Origin: Achatina immaculata | Taxonomy: Eukaryota > Mollusca > Gastropoda > Stylommatophora > Achatinidae | Direction of reading: 5' to 3' | Length of the DNA stretch: 64,000 nucleotides | Assembly: GCA_009760885.1 (NCBI GenBank) | Contig: CM019716.1 | Coordinates: 1,679,501 to 1,743,500 of the forward strand | In this document: one piece after another, positions 29,985 to 41,500 of the stretch | How positions within the stretch are numbered: the stretch's first letter is position 1 | Layout of the letters: every line of letters begins with the position of its first letter | The notes under the pieces: generated by a model | The model's database searches: none | What the model saw: only the letters and a program-made list of their open reading frames with translations | What the model was told of the DNA's origin: nothing | Translations under genes and position numbers: made by a program

Positions 29985-31795
29985 CCTTGTCTTATATCCT
30001 TCTTGTGTCGTTAAACGTCACATATGGATCGCAAAGTAGTTCGCCAATTTTTCATGTCTTCAATGAGTCTTTCAACCTCATCAAGGGATTTTATGCCTGT
30101 TAATTTGACCTCTCTCAGTAATGTCCTCTTCAGAGTTTCACGCAGTCTGCCTCTTTTTCTTTGGCCTGTTATGTTCCACTTGATAGCTTGTTTTGGGATT
30201 CTCTGATCGTTTCTTCTCATCACGTGACCAACATATGTCCATCTCCTTTTCCTGATCACCCATGAGACTGGTTGTTGCTCAGTCATCTGTCTTATCTCTG
30301 CATTGTTCTTGAATTCGTTCTACTTGATGCCGAGTATTTTCCTTAGGCGTTTGTTTTCAAAAGAGTCTAATTTCTTGTCTATTTCTTTAGTTGTTTTCCA
30401 GCTTTCACATGCATAAATGAGAGTGGATATTACATTTGAACTGAATAGTCTCAGCTTGGTTTTTATGCTTATAACTTTTAAATTCCATATGTTCTCAAGA
30501 TTCTTGAAGATCGATGCTGCTTTTGCAATTCTGACTTCATTTCTGGTGTCACCATCCTGGTCTATGTATCTGCCAAGGTATGCAAATTGATTGACTTCTT
30601 CAATATCTGTCCCTTCTACGTGTATTTTTCCATTTTGATTAATGGGAATTTTCATTATTTTTGTTTGTCCTTGTTAATTTCAAGTCCTATTTGCTAGCCA
30701 CTGAAGATAGACTGTTTGTTTTTTTTTCTTGCATGGAATTGACATTGTTACCGATAACTGTTATGTATAGCAGTATATTGAATGTTTGGATGTAAGATAG
30801 ATAACTCATCTGAGAATTGGAATATTTGTATAAAATGAGTTATCTTCTAAAGTAATCAGCTGTTCATGAGTAGAGTCCAACTGCTTTGTCTCGGAATGCA
30901 CGAGGATCACGGTTGAGGAATGACAGGAAGGAGGTCAGGTGAGAGAGAAATTATATGACTGAGGGACAGTTGTGTTTTGTGTATCGTCTGAGACAGACGT
31001 AGATTAGGCTGTTAGAAATGTTGTTTAGTGAAATAGATGTAGAATAGAAGAGTGTATTATGATGTTCAGATGGCGACAGTAGTCTGCCGGAATACATACC
31101 GTGGAGATGTCCAGTCTTGTGTCCATGGATTTTGTTGATGCCTTTTGTCATTCTCGTCATATCGCTCATCGACTCATCGTCACCCCGTGCACCATTAAAG
31201 TCATTTCATCTGTAAAGTTGCTGCTTCTGTATTACTATTTCCACTGAGAGAGAATGAACCTGGGAGCAAGTAAGTCTGTGAAGAGACTAACAAAACAGAC
31301 ACAAAACAACGTAGACATATTAATGTAAGCAAGAACATTATTCCCGTGGACAACAGTGGAAATATACACAGAAATGAATAGCAATACATCTACAGTTTAC
31401 ATTCTACACACAGAAGAGCAGATAGAATGAATCACCACCCGAGTATCCTGCTTTATATGTCATCAGCAAAATCAAGATATTCTAGTTGGGTCCCATGTAC
31501 CTAGCCAATACCTATGTTACCTGTGCAGCACTTTTTTTTTATTATGAAGTCTATTGTAATTCCAAAAAGTAAAAGAGACAGTATACATCCTTGTTTCACA
31601 CCTGTTTCAATCTGGAACCATTCACTCATCCCTTCTTCTGTCTTGACTGCACAAACATATCCATTGTATAAGTCCTTAATGATGTTGACAGTTTTAGATG
31701 GTATTCCATATGGACTTAAAATTCTCCATAATGAATCCCTGTGTATGCTATCAAATGCCTTTTTAAAGTCTAATAATAATAATAGGAGATATTAA
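29985..31795 (-). pseudogene. RTE-like LINE reverse transcriptase (subfamily B3), split by element Q
   Basis: Minus strand, 5' end near 31795. It reads LDFKKAFDSIHRDSLWRIL, TGVKQGCILSLLLF and the catalytic EYLDFADD (31459-31470 is the FADD codons). It is then interrupted at about 31454 by repeat Q. After Q it resumes with GLEINKDK, NQFAYLGRYIDQDG, LIYACESWKTTKEI (30655-30320), a frameshift, WTYVGHVMRRNDQRIPKQAI and NWRTTLRSICDV with the stop at 30011. The 3' UTR continues to about 29985. The endonuclease is missing. Confidence 0.9.
30790..31454. mobile_element. dispersed element Q, copy 1 (inserted in a LINE)
   Basis: About 665 bp that is roughly 80-85% alike by eye to 54355-55057 in the same orientation. 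Left end has a hairpin-forming pair (GATAACTCATCT versus AAAATGAGTTATCTT). Right end is ATCCTGCTTTA. It contains no coding frame I recognise. Insertion inside an RT gene marks it as mobile. Mechanism unknown. Confidence 0.8.
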
Positions 31796-32279
31796 ATATA
31801 TAAGCAAAGGAAACATTGGCTGAGTATTTTGTCCGTCAGGTGTACAGTGTGGCGGGCGCTCGGTGTATACATTTACTTCTGTGTTCTCAGTGTCTATCTA
31901 GATGGATCTATATGCCACTGCTACCTGTATGGCTTCAGTGCCACACTGGCAGTACCACGTGTGAATTTCATGGTTCTCTCCGTGTTGCAGTTTTATTTAT
32001 ATTAGAGACACCAGGGGTATCTCACTAAATATTTTTTTTGTTATTGTTCATGAAACTTTATTGTTCGTTGCTCTTATTTCAGCTTTTCAGCTACTGTATG
32101 TATATATCAACTGTTTGAATCTCATTTATTCTATCACACAGCAATAGGCAGCAACAGAGACTTCTGAGACATCAAGATTACCCTTATAAATCATCAATTA
32201 TATTCAAACTCATTTTCACAAAACGTTATTAATCCATTACACGCATGCGCTGAGTCCAAATCAAAACTTAGCAGTCACG
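31796..32279. other. unassigned sequence
   Basis: Starts just after a short AAT run that ends the LINE fragment. No gene recognised. Confidence 0.45.
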
Positions 32280-32970
32280 TGCTGATCTGTAAACTGAGAT
32301 GTCTTGACTGGTCTGTAAACTGAGATGTCTTGACTGGTCTGTAAACTGAGATGTCTTGACTTGTCTGTAAACTGAGATGTCTTTACTGATCTGTAAACTG
32401 AGATGTCTTTACTGATCTGTAAACTGAGATGTCTTTACTGATCTGTAAACTGAGATGTCTTTACTTGTCTGTAAACTGAGATGTCTTTACTGATCTGTGA
32501 ACTGAGATGTCTTGACTGATCTGTGAACTGAGATGTCTTGACTGATCTGTGAACTGAGATGTCTTTACTTGTCTGTAAACTGAGATGTCTTTACTGATCT
32601 GTGAACTGAGATGTCTTGACTGATATGTGAACTGAGATGTCTTGACTGATCTGTGAACTGAGATGTCTTTACTTGTCTGTAAATTGAGATGTCTTTACTG
32701 ATCTGTGAACTGAGATGTCTTTACTGATCTGTAAACTGAGATGTCTTTACTGGTCTGTAAACTGAGATGTCTTTACTTGTCTGTAAACTGAGATGTCTTT
32801 ACTGATCTGTAAACTGAGATGTCTTTACTGGTCTGTAAACTGAGATGTCTTGACTGATCTGTGAACTGAGATGTCTTGACTTTTCTGTGAACTGAGATGT
32901 CTTGACTTATCTTTACACTGAGATGTCTTGACTTATCTTTACACTGAGATGTCTTGATTGATCTGTCTGA
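32280..32970. repeat. 26-bp minisatellite
   Basis: About 26 copies of TGATCTGTAAACTGAGATGT and CTTGAC, with variants TGGTCT, TTGTCT, GTGAACT and CTTTAC distributed in blocks. Confidence 0.96.
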
Positions 32971-34069
32971 GAGAGGTTTTTGTTAGCTCCTGTTCAGTTT
33001 TGCAAGTTTTGTTTATTCTTTGCCCGCCGGTATAAAAAATACTGGCATATGTTGCCACCAGCTACATTTCACCGCTCCAGTTTTAGAACCTGATCAGTCA
33101 AATTATCTGTTTAAATTCTGATCAACCCACATGAGGTAATACGAGGTAATTTAAACTACACTAGCTTTCGGTGTCAAGGTTTTTTATCAGAGATCAAAAG
33201 ACCGCTTCCTGGCTCCGTACAAAAATTCCGTCTTTGCAACCTCTGCAGTGTTATATGTTAGCTAGTTGCTGAAAGCAGGATTCTTGATTAATAAATGAGC
33301 TCTGTTAACTGTTACAATTTTTGAGTTTCCTTTGATGAAAGCACTCACTCCCCACTAAGAGAAGACATTTGACCAGTCGGGACATTTTGATTAAGGGAAA
33401 CCACTCAGATCGCCACTTCCTCTCACTAGATATAACTTTTTAAAAAAGTTATTTGCGTTCAGCAAGTAACAGTTTCAAAGTCGAGTGAAATGTCATGAAC
33501 TGGGGATGACTGCCCGTGAGATGAAATAATGAAATGGTGGGCTTTTACATATCATGAGATGATAGTGATTCGTATGATAAAGGTAATAATTTATGCATAA
33601 ATTATACATTTTTGATAACGAAAATGTACACGAATTTCACGACTCTCTCTCCCTTTCTCTCTCCCTCCCCCCCCCCCCTCTCTCTCTCTCTCTCATACAC
33701 TTGCTATCGTCAGGGATTTGTTTCTTACAGTGGGTAGAGATTATCAAAGGCGTCGTCATGTTATTGTTATCTCTATCTTCGTGTCGCTTTGTCTTTCCTC
33801 GAAAATAATGTGAATTTTATTTCCATAGTTTAAAAATATCTTGCAATTAGAATTTTCATAACATTCTAATTTTAAAATTTCTAAATTTTCTAGCATTTTA
33901 ATTCTGTGCAGGATATACTCATTGTAAAGATTTGAATGTTCTTACGTTAGAAGCGCCCTTTCTCCTAGTTAAGTTGCTATGTTCCTAAATAAGAAATTAC
34001 CCCCTTTACAGATAGGTTAGTTTCAAGGGATAACATTTCATGATTTATTTACACAGGCGGTTATCGAAA
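32971..34069. other. unassigned sequence with a CT tract
   Basis: No gene recognised. CT/C-rich tract at about 33640-33694, otherwise AT-rich. Confidence 0.5.
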
Positions 34070-35600
34070 CTATGCTGTTCAAAAATAAAAAAAGAAACCC
34101 AACAAATACGATGTTGCGATTTAAACTGAAGTTTGCTGATCAGACAAGGGAAAATTGCTTGAAACGTTAATTTGGACATAAACTTCACGTGCTGACCTGA
34201 ATTGTACTCAGCAAATGATTCATGAGCACAGAAAAGCGACACTAGTCAAAACAGATTTTTTGACAATAACTCATGACAGGTTCACGAGAATCCCGTGAAA
34301 CTTGCTGAACACAAAACTCACTGGCAATGTTATTGAATGCCTATAAAAGATTGACGCTCTTCGAATCAATTCATTTCAAAAGTCAATGCTCAATTATGGC
34401 TCATCTCACTACAGAACGACTCATCATCATTGGACGTTTACAGACTGGACAGTCACAAAGTGTAGTGGCCAGACAATTTAATGTGGTTAGAAGCACCATT
34501 AGTCGCCTTTGGAGATGATTTCAAGAAACTGGCTCAGTTGCAGACCGGCCGCGCTGTGGAAGACCCATAGTCACAACTCCTGCCGAAGACCGCTTCACAC
34601 GGCTGCGTCACCTGAGGGTTCGATTTGCATCTGCGTCCTCAACAGTCCAGTCAATGACAGCAGCTCGTCGAGTTTCAGATCAAACGGTCAGTAACCGGTT
34701 GCACGACGCTGGTCTTTGGGCTGGAAGAACATACAGAGGTCCTGTTCTTACTGACCGGCATCGCCAGAACCGACTGCAATGGGCGAACCAGCATCGTGAA
34801 TGGACCGTTGCTAATGATTGGGGAAGGGTTTGGTTTAATGATGAATCATTCTTTCTGCTCCAGCGACACGATAGACGGAGGAGAGTTACCGCAGAGTCCA
34901 TGAGCGCTACGCCCAGAACTGCGTGGATGAAGCTCCTCCACATGGTGGTGGAGGTGTACTGGTGTGGGGGACGATCAATTTCATGGAAAGAAGTGACCTG
35001 GTTCAAATTGAAGGACGACTGAATGCCCAACGATACGTCGCTGAAATTCTTCGTCATCACATCCTTTCAGTTCTGGCTGCACCAGGGTCGATTTTTAAGC
35101 AAAATAACGGTCGACCTCATGTGGCACAACTCACCACCCAGTTCATCGCTGACAACAACGTCCAGACCATTCCGTGGCCATCCATGTCATCAGACATGAA
35201 CCCAATAGAATACTTATGGGATGAACCCAAAAGACAAGTCCGCCAGCGAGACATGGCGCCAACCAGTCTCCGATAGTTGTTTCTTGCACTGCAGGAAGAG
35301 TGGGCAGCCATTCCACAACAACAGATCCAACGGCTAATCGGATCCATGTCAAGGAGATGTCGTTCTCTGATACAGGCCAAAGAAGGTCAAATGCCTTACT
35401 GAAACAGAGGCCTCAGTCGCAAAGGATAAAAGTCCAAACCAAATTTAATGAACTTCATTTCATTGTTAAAGTCTTAAAGTTTCTTCATGCCAAGATTGAA
35501 ACATTAATTCCATAACATACATTTTTAATACAAGTTTGAAATTTGGTGCCAATTACGACAACAGTAGTGTTGCGTTCTTCTTTTTTTGAATAGTATAATT
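34070..35600 (+). mobile_element. Tc1-family DNA transposon, dead
   Basis: Contains a Tc1 transposase pseudogene. Probable imperfect inverted repeats are TTCAAAAATAAAAAAAGAAA near 34078 and the reverse complement of TTCTTCTTTTTTTGAATAG near 35577-35595. The ends are set by this weak match only. Confidence 0.75.
34396..35402 (+). pseudogene. Tc1-like transposase, disrupted
   Basis: Starts MAHLTTERLIIIGRLQTGQS with a helix-turn-helix (VVARQFNVVRSTISRLW). Then come GSVADRPRCGRPIVTTP, SNRLHDAGLWAGRTYRGP, first catalytic Asp in RVWFNDESFF, GGGGVLVWGTI, the second site in FKQNNGRPHVAQ and the Glu site in SSDMNPIEYLWDEPKR. Ends QAKEGQMPY with TGA at 35400-35402. Defects are TGA at 34516-34518, a frameshift near 34875-34885, TAG at 35274-35276, and the second catalytic Asp replaced by Asn (QNN instead of QDN). 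Inactive. Confidence 0.93.
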
Positions 35601-35830
35601 ACATTCCTGATTATTGTTCACTGCTTCACTGATATCGTCTTTGCTTTCTGTCTTTCTAGATATAGATCTTTTTTTGATTTATCGTAACTTAACTTTGTGT
35701 GATCTTGTTCAATTTTGTTTCTCAAACTTGTTTTATTTTGTGTACTTGCAGCATTTGTTCTGCCTTCCTCCTCCTCCTCCTTCTGCTTCTTCTTCTTCTT
35801 CTCTCTATCTCTCTCTTCTTGCTGTTTGTT
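35590..35830 (+). repeat. dispersed repeat family S, copy 2
   Basis: Homologous to 13585-13790 (see that entry) and likewise ending in a pyrimidine-rich CT/CTT tract (35765-35818). Confidence 0.7.
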
Positions 35831-36804
35831 TCATGTGTAAGCCAAAATAATCCATTGATGTTTGCAGTCTCATCATGTTCTGGCTTGTTTTCATTCGCGC
35901 ACTACAATCATTTTTAAAATTTTTATTTTTATTAAGGATAATTCAAAGAAATGTATGGAAAATCAAATTAAGATGCCAAAAAAAAAGTTAAGTGTATAAT
36001 TGTTTTATCTGTTTTTTTGTTTCCTGTTTTCATCTGTTGTGTTGTTTTTATATGTCATCCTAGAAAAGGCTTTTGCCGAAATATTGGATTGTTGTATGTT
36101 CTTCATTTCATCTTACTTTCTGTCATTCTTGTTTCTCCCTGCTTTCCTCACCCTTTCAGTCCTTGTTATACGGAACCATACACCTCTGTCTACCTTGTAT
36201 TACTAGAACCAGTTTTACCGCAGTCGTCAATCTTACCTCTTGTAGCTCTTCTAGTTGAGCTGCTTCGCTTGGCTATTTTCCATGAGTTCCAGCAAGTCCA
36301 AAGGGCGATGAATCTGCCGAAGATGGTGTTTCTTGAGTTCACTCCTCGAGCTCACCCAAAAGTTACTTCCCCTGGATGGCATCAGGACAGCGTAAAACAT
36401 GATCATCGAAGCCATGGGCTGCAGCCAGAGCAAGTTTGCATTTTGAAGAAGATAGAAAAAAAGGCGATAAGCTGATTTTTTTTTTTTTTTGTCAGTTACA
36501 CGAGTTAGGTAAAAACGCACTAAGGATACCCTGAAGCGGTTCTCAGACTTGTGCAGAGTAGCCACTTTATAACAAATTGCAAGAAGAATAGTCACGTCAA
36601 ATGGCATTTAAGGAAGAACGTAAGGCAAAAAACAAGTTTTAACCAAACACGCAAAGACTGGGTTTCTGTTGATGGATTAGTGGCTGAAATTTGTCTCATC
36701 AGTTTGTTTGTTTGTTTGCTGTTTGGTAGATTTATCCTCAAAATATGATGCATAATTTCATTTTGAAATAAGCTATAACTAAATAATAATATGCTAACTT
36801 TGCT
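35831..36804. other. unassigned sequence, possible old LINE remnant at 36190-36455
   Basis: The phrase GGCTTTTGCCGAAATATTGG (about 36067) has a near match at 55611, so part is a dispersed repeat. On the minus strand 36455-36251 reads LLWLQPMAS, then ELKKHHLRQIHRPLDLLEL. This looks like a conserved tail, but I cannot place it in a family. Confidence 0.4.
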
Positions 36805-36813
36805 CTATATATA

Positions 36814-37065
36814 GAAAGGTAATCCTGTCATGCCTTAGAGGCATATAGGGGTATGGTGTTAGTGGCCATATTTTCCTTTACCTGTCAGCACACTAAAGGC
36901 TGATATGCTCAGTATCACGCCTGGTCGCCTTTCCTTCTCCAACTCCAGAAGAATTCGGGTACCCATTTCTACAGCTGGGTGACTAGGGTGCCTCAGGACG
37001 GATTCGAACCCGTGACCTTCGCCACGAAAGACCAGTGCACTAACCACTTCGCCACTCAGACACCC
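36814..37065 (-). mobile_element. tRNA-derived SINE with target-site duplications
   Basis: On the minus strand it starts GGGGTGTCTGAGTGGCGAAG at 37065. It has an RNA polymerase III A box (TGGCGAAGTGG) and B box (GGTTCGAATCC, about 37003-37013). The tRNA-like head is about 78 bp, followed by an unrelated body containing AGAAATGGGTACCCG. CTATATATA flanks both sides (36805-36813 and 37066-37074), a likely but low-complexity target duplication. SINEs are mobilised by LINE proteins in trans. Confidence 0.88.
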
Positions 37066-37099
37066 CTATATATACAAGTATGACCTATGCTTTTATGTG

Positions 37100-37770
37100 T
37101 TTTTAATTTCCTGTAGCTACGTATAAAGCAGGTAATATGCCACGGGTCGTGGTAACCGGCAATTACCTGTAAATTACCGATGTAAAAAGAGAAAAACCGA
37201 AACACGGAAGTCTTCGGTTACCATAACCGGTTTATATTATCATAAACGTAGTTAAAAAAACAACCAGTGCAATCAGCAGGATGACAATCATTACAGTAGA
37301 ATTATGTCAGTCACTCATTCATTGGCATGTCCCTTGCAGAACTTTGCCTCCTTAACAGCTCTTCTGTAGGCCTCTCGGTTGTAAGCAAGATTCCCTGCTG
37401 CTGATGCATCCATTTGCAGTTTATAAAGTTTTTTTCAGCCATCTTCGCCTTGGTCTTCCTCTCTTTCTTTTTCCTATTATATGCCCTTCCAAGATGGTAG
37501 AATGATGATGATACTCAAATTGTAAAGCAGGAGAATCAGCCAGTTTTGACTTTGGTTCAGCATGTGAATCTTTAGTGAAGATCAAACCTCGTTGAAAATA
37601 AGGTCATAAAAATTATTCACACATTATGTGTGAATCATTTCTGCTGATGTTTGTAATTTTGCAAATGAGAAGACAGTATTTCAGAAAGTACCTCATGCAA
37701 GATGAAAGACACGTACAGTTGTACCGGTATTAAAAAATCCTAGCTCGATCACTGAATATATCTACTGAGA
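37100..37770 (-). repeat. dispersed repeat family P, copy 2, interrupted
   Basis: Minus-strand copy in two blocks. 37120-37260 holds the ACCGGCAATTACC and CCGGTTT end. 37540-37765 matches the CATGCTGAA to CAACTGTAC part. A LINE fragment lies between them. Confidence 0.7.
37300..37500 (-). pseudogene. RTE-like LINE C-terminal tail (subfamily B1) inside repeat P
   Basis: Reverse complement shows the same MDASAAGNLAYNREAYRRAV-type tail and the CATGCCAATG end as the copies at 42287 and 44505. About 200 bp, 5'-truncated. Confidence 0.8.
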
Positions 37771-38245
37771 CCAATGTACACACAAGATTTCCGGCACCGA
37801 AATGCTACTTTCCACAATGCATGGAAGGTAACTACTTTTTACATTGCAGAGAAATTCTAACTGTAGCCAGAAATGTCGCTGAAGTCACCGACGAGACAGC
37901 TGTTGTCTCGTTCCACCCAGGAACTTTGATGACCTTTGTCTCAGACAGTCTAGTGCAAAAAAGCTGTCCTGTGTGATAACATAGGAACTTTTTTTTTAAT
38001 TGACGTTTACGCCTATGACTTACCTATGTTAACATTCCTTACAACATATAACATCTGTTGAATATCTATAGAGCTTTATCTATGTCAAGATTTGGGAATG
38101 AGTCATTGTAGCGGTGCATTTTGATAGGATCTGCGGTGAAAAGACATATAAACTTTTTTTTTTTTTCTGTCAGGGTCTAACACCTTTCAGAACGTGAATA
38201 AACCTTGCTAGAACTTATTCCAGTTCTTACTATATTTGGCAGCAG
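37771..38245. other. unassigned sequence
   Basis: No gene or repeat recognised. Confidence 0.45.
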
Positions 38246-39325
38246 CGTCATAGAAGGTAACAATGTGGAAAGTAACATTGCGGGAGGTAACATTGTGGAA
38301 ACTAACATTGCGGGAGATAACATTGTGAAAACTAACATTGCAGCAGGTAACATTGTGGAAACTAACAATGCGGGAGGTAACACTGTGGAAACTAACATTG
38401 CGGGAGGTAGCATAGTAGAAATTAACATTGCGTGAGGTAATGTTATGGAAACTAACATTGCGGGAGGTGACATAGTAGAAATTAATATTGCGTGAGGTAA
38501 CGTTATGGAAACTAACATTGCGGGAGGTAACATAGTAGAAATCAACATTGCGCGAGGTAAAGTTATGGAACCTAACATTGCGGGAGGTAACAGTAGAAAT
38601 TAACATTGCGTGAGGTAACGTTATGGAAACTAGCACGGCAGGAGATAACATTGTGGAAACTAATATTGCGGGAGGTAACATAGTAGAAATTAACATTGCG
38701 GGAGGTAATATAGTGGAAACTAATAATAGGAAGGTAACATTGTGGAAATTAACATTGCGGGAAGTAACGTTGTGGAAACCAACATTGCGGGAGGTGATGT
38801 TTTGGAAATTGACATTGCTGGAGGTAGAACTGTGGAAGGTAACATTGCGGGAGTTAATATTGTGGAAACTAACATTGCAGGAGGTAATATTGTGGAAGCT
38901 AACATTGCGAAAAGTGGAAAGAGATAATCTGAAAAGCGACGTTGTGGATGATAAAGCTGTGAAAAGTAATGTTGAGGGAAGGTAGCACTGTGGAAGGTGA
39001 CACTGTGAAGGTAACATTGTGAAAGATAACCTTGTGAAAAGTATGGCTGTGGAAGGTGACATTGCTGGAGGTACCTTAATGGTAGGTAATGGTATAAAGC
39101 TAAACTTATGAACGTTAACATTATGAAAAAGGAAGGAATGGAATCAAACATTATGGAATGTAACATTGTGGAAGACAACATTATGAAAGGTAATGTTATG
39201 GACGGGAACACTTTGGAAGATAACATTATGGAAGATAACGTTATGGACTTTAAAGTGGTGGAAGGTAACACTGTAAAATGGTAATGCTCTCGAAGGTAGC
39301 ACTGTGGAAGGTAACATGGATGATA
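38246..39325. repeat. 15/30-bp minisatellite, about 1.1 kb
   Basis: Units alternate GGAAACTAACATTGC and GGGAGGTAACATTGT (30 bp per pair). They are regular at 38260-38900 and increasingly diverged to 39325. Unit length divisible by three leaves several long frames on both strands (for example 284 codons at 38208-39062, minus). I interpret none of them as proteins. Confidence 0.94.
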
Positions 39326-39375
39326 AAAAGATAGTAAGCAACTTCACTAAACAAATCAGATAAACAACTTACTCT

Positions 39376-39440
39376 TCATCATCCCTTTGTTAAATCCTCT
39401 CCCATCATCATCATCATCATCCCTTTGTTAAATCCTCTCC

Positions 39441-39478
<38 letters not shown>

Positions 39479-39594
39479 CTTTGTTAAATCCTCTCCCATC
39501 ATCATCATCATCATCATCATCATCTCTTTGTTAAATCCTCTCCCATCATCATCATCATCATCATCATTTCTTTGTTAAATCATCTCCCATCATC
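39376..39594. repeat. compound repeat: (CAT)n blocks separated by a 21-bp phrase
   Basis: Five repeats of CCTTTGTTAAATCCTCTCC, each followed by ATC triplets of varying number. Confidence 0.95.
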
Positions 39595-40479
39595 AGGAAC
39601 TCGCAGTTTCAATTCCCCTTCGTTTGTTTCTTATTGTTATGTTTCACATAGACGAAAAGTGAAATATCACATTGTTTTATCGTGCTATTAAAATACCACA
39701 TTTCTTTTTCTAAAAACAAAACAGAACAACAACAACAACAACAAACAACAAAAAAACCTTCTATCATTCTGTCACAAGGAAAAGAATGAGAACTGGAGAT
39801 AGATTACAGCAAAACGTTACAGATGGAAGGAGCAAATGAAAGGGTAACAGAATTACAAAGTTCAAACATTGAGTTTGATCAGCGTTGGTTAGATTCGGCC
39901 GCCTAAAGTGACTTCAGTAAGTTTGTCTTTAGCGGAGATCACAGCTACACTGGTGCTTCTCTCAGAGATTACGTGTAGACTTTCTTAGACGTTATTACAC
40001 AAATAAAGTTTCTAGTTTGATTTGGGTTTTTTTTTGACGTATGTAAATTGCAGGAACACAGCAGTGACACGGGAAAATAGGTAGCTTTTTTATATGGAGT
40101 GTTTGCGCTGTGTGCGATAACTTAGAGGAGACTTACAACATGAAGTAGTTTTCAAAGTAAGACAGCTTTAGAAATAAAGCAGTTTTTTTTCATATATAGC
40201 TTCGAAAACGAAATAGCTTTTCAAAGTAAGATGAAGTCTCTTATGGAGTAGCTTCCAAAGCATTCTGACTTAAAACATGAAATAGTTTTCACTGGCTGGG
40301 AACTCCTTGTTGTAAAGAGCAAAAACAACTCCTCAGATATCATTAGAAGTTTCGGCTCTTTAAACTTCTGACGCTCAAATGTGGGTGTGGGGGGAGGGGG
40401 CTCTGGATGTAAGTTGTTGATTTATAACTGCTTCTCGAGGCTGAAGATACGGCTCGGATGTTCAAGTCTGTAACTTCCC

Positions 40480-41105
40480 AAAGTTTCTATCTACTAAGAT
40501 ACCTCCAGCATGAAACAACGTTTAAAGTTTCTATCTACTAAGATACCTCCAGCATGAAACAACGTTTAAAGTTTCTATCTACTAAGATACCTCCAGCATG
40601 AAACAACGTTTAAAGTTTCTATCTACTAAGATACCTCCAGCATGAAACAGCGTTTAAAGTTTCTATCTACTAAGATACCTCCAGCATGAAACAACGTTTA
40701 AACTTCCTATCTACTAAGATACCTCCAGCATGAAACAACGTTTAAAGTTTCTATATCTACTAAGATACCTCCGGCATGAAACAACGTTTAAAGTTTCTAT
40801 CTACTAAGATACCTTCGGCATGAAACAGCGTTTAAAGTTTCTATCTACTAAGATACCTTCGGCATGAAACAGCGTTTAAAGTTTCTATCTACTAAGATAC
40901 CTTCGGCATGAAACAACGTTTAAAGTTTCTATTTGCTAAAATACCTTCAGCATGAAACAACGTTTAAAGTTTCTATTTGCTAAAATACCTTCAGCATGAA
41001 ACAACGTTTAAAGTTTCTATTTGCTAAAATACCTTCAGCATGAAACAGCGTTTAAACTTCCTATCTACTAAGATACCTCCAGCATGAAACAGCGTTTAAA
41101 GTAAA
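40480..41105. repeat. 44-bp minisatellite, 14 units (left arm)
   Basis: Unit CTACTAAGATACCTCCAGCA, TGAAACAACGTTTAAAGTTT and CTAT. The right arm (47060-47340) has only about six units. Confidence 0.95.
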
Positions 41106-41500
41106 ACAGTCTCTAACGTGAAACAGTTTTTAACAGTAAGATAACACAGTTTTTACAGCAAAATATAACAGTTCTTTACAGTAAGATGATATAGCTTTTA
41201 CAGTAAGATATCGTCTATAATGAAGTAGCTGTTACAGTAAGATAGCTCCCATAATGAAGTAGCTTTTAGAGTAAGATATCACATTTTTTACAGTAAGGTG
41301 ACATAGCTTTTACAGTAAGATAGCTTCTATAACGAGGCAGCTCTTACAGTAATATAGGTTCTATAATAAAGTAGCTTTTGCAGTAAGATAGCTTCTATAA
41401 TGAAGCAGCTTATACAGTAAGATAGCTTCTGTAATGAAATAGCTTTTGAAGTAAGATAGCGTCCAACTATGAAATAGTCTTTACAGTAAAATATCATTTG
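41106..41500. repeat. degenerate array of about 32-36-bp units
   Basis: Repeats of TTTTACAGTAAGATAGCTTC and TATAATGAAGTAG. The counterpart in the right arm is at about 46715-47060. Confidence 0.9.

Noticed and set aside
32280..32970. CRISPR-like array (26-bp units)
   Set aside because: Units are directly adjacent with no spacers, and the genome is eukaryotic. The same applies to the other minisatellites.
38208..39062. 284-codon Asn/Ser/Phe-rich minus frame as a protein
   Set aside because: Translation of the 15/30-bp satellite; other frames are open as well.
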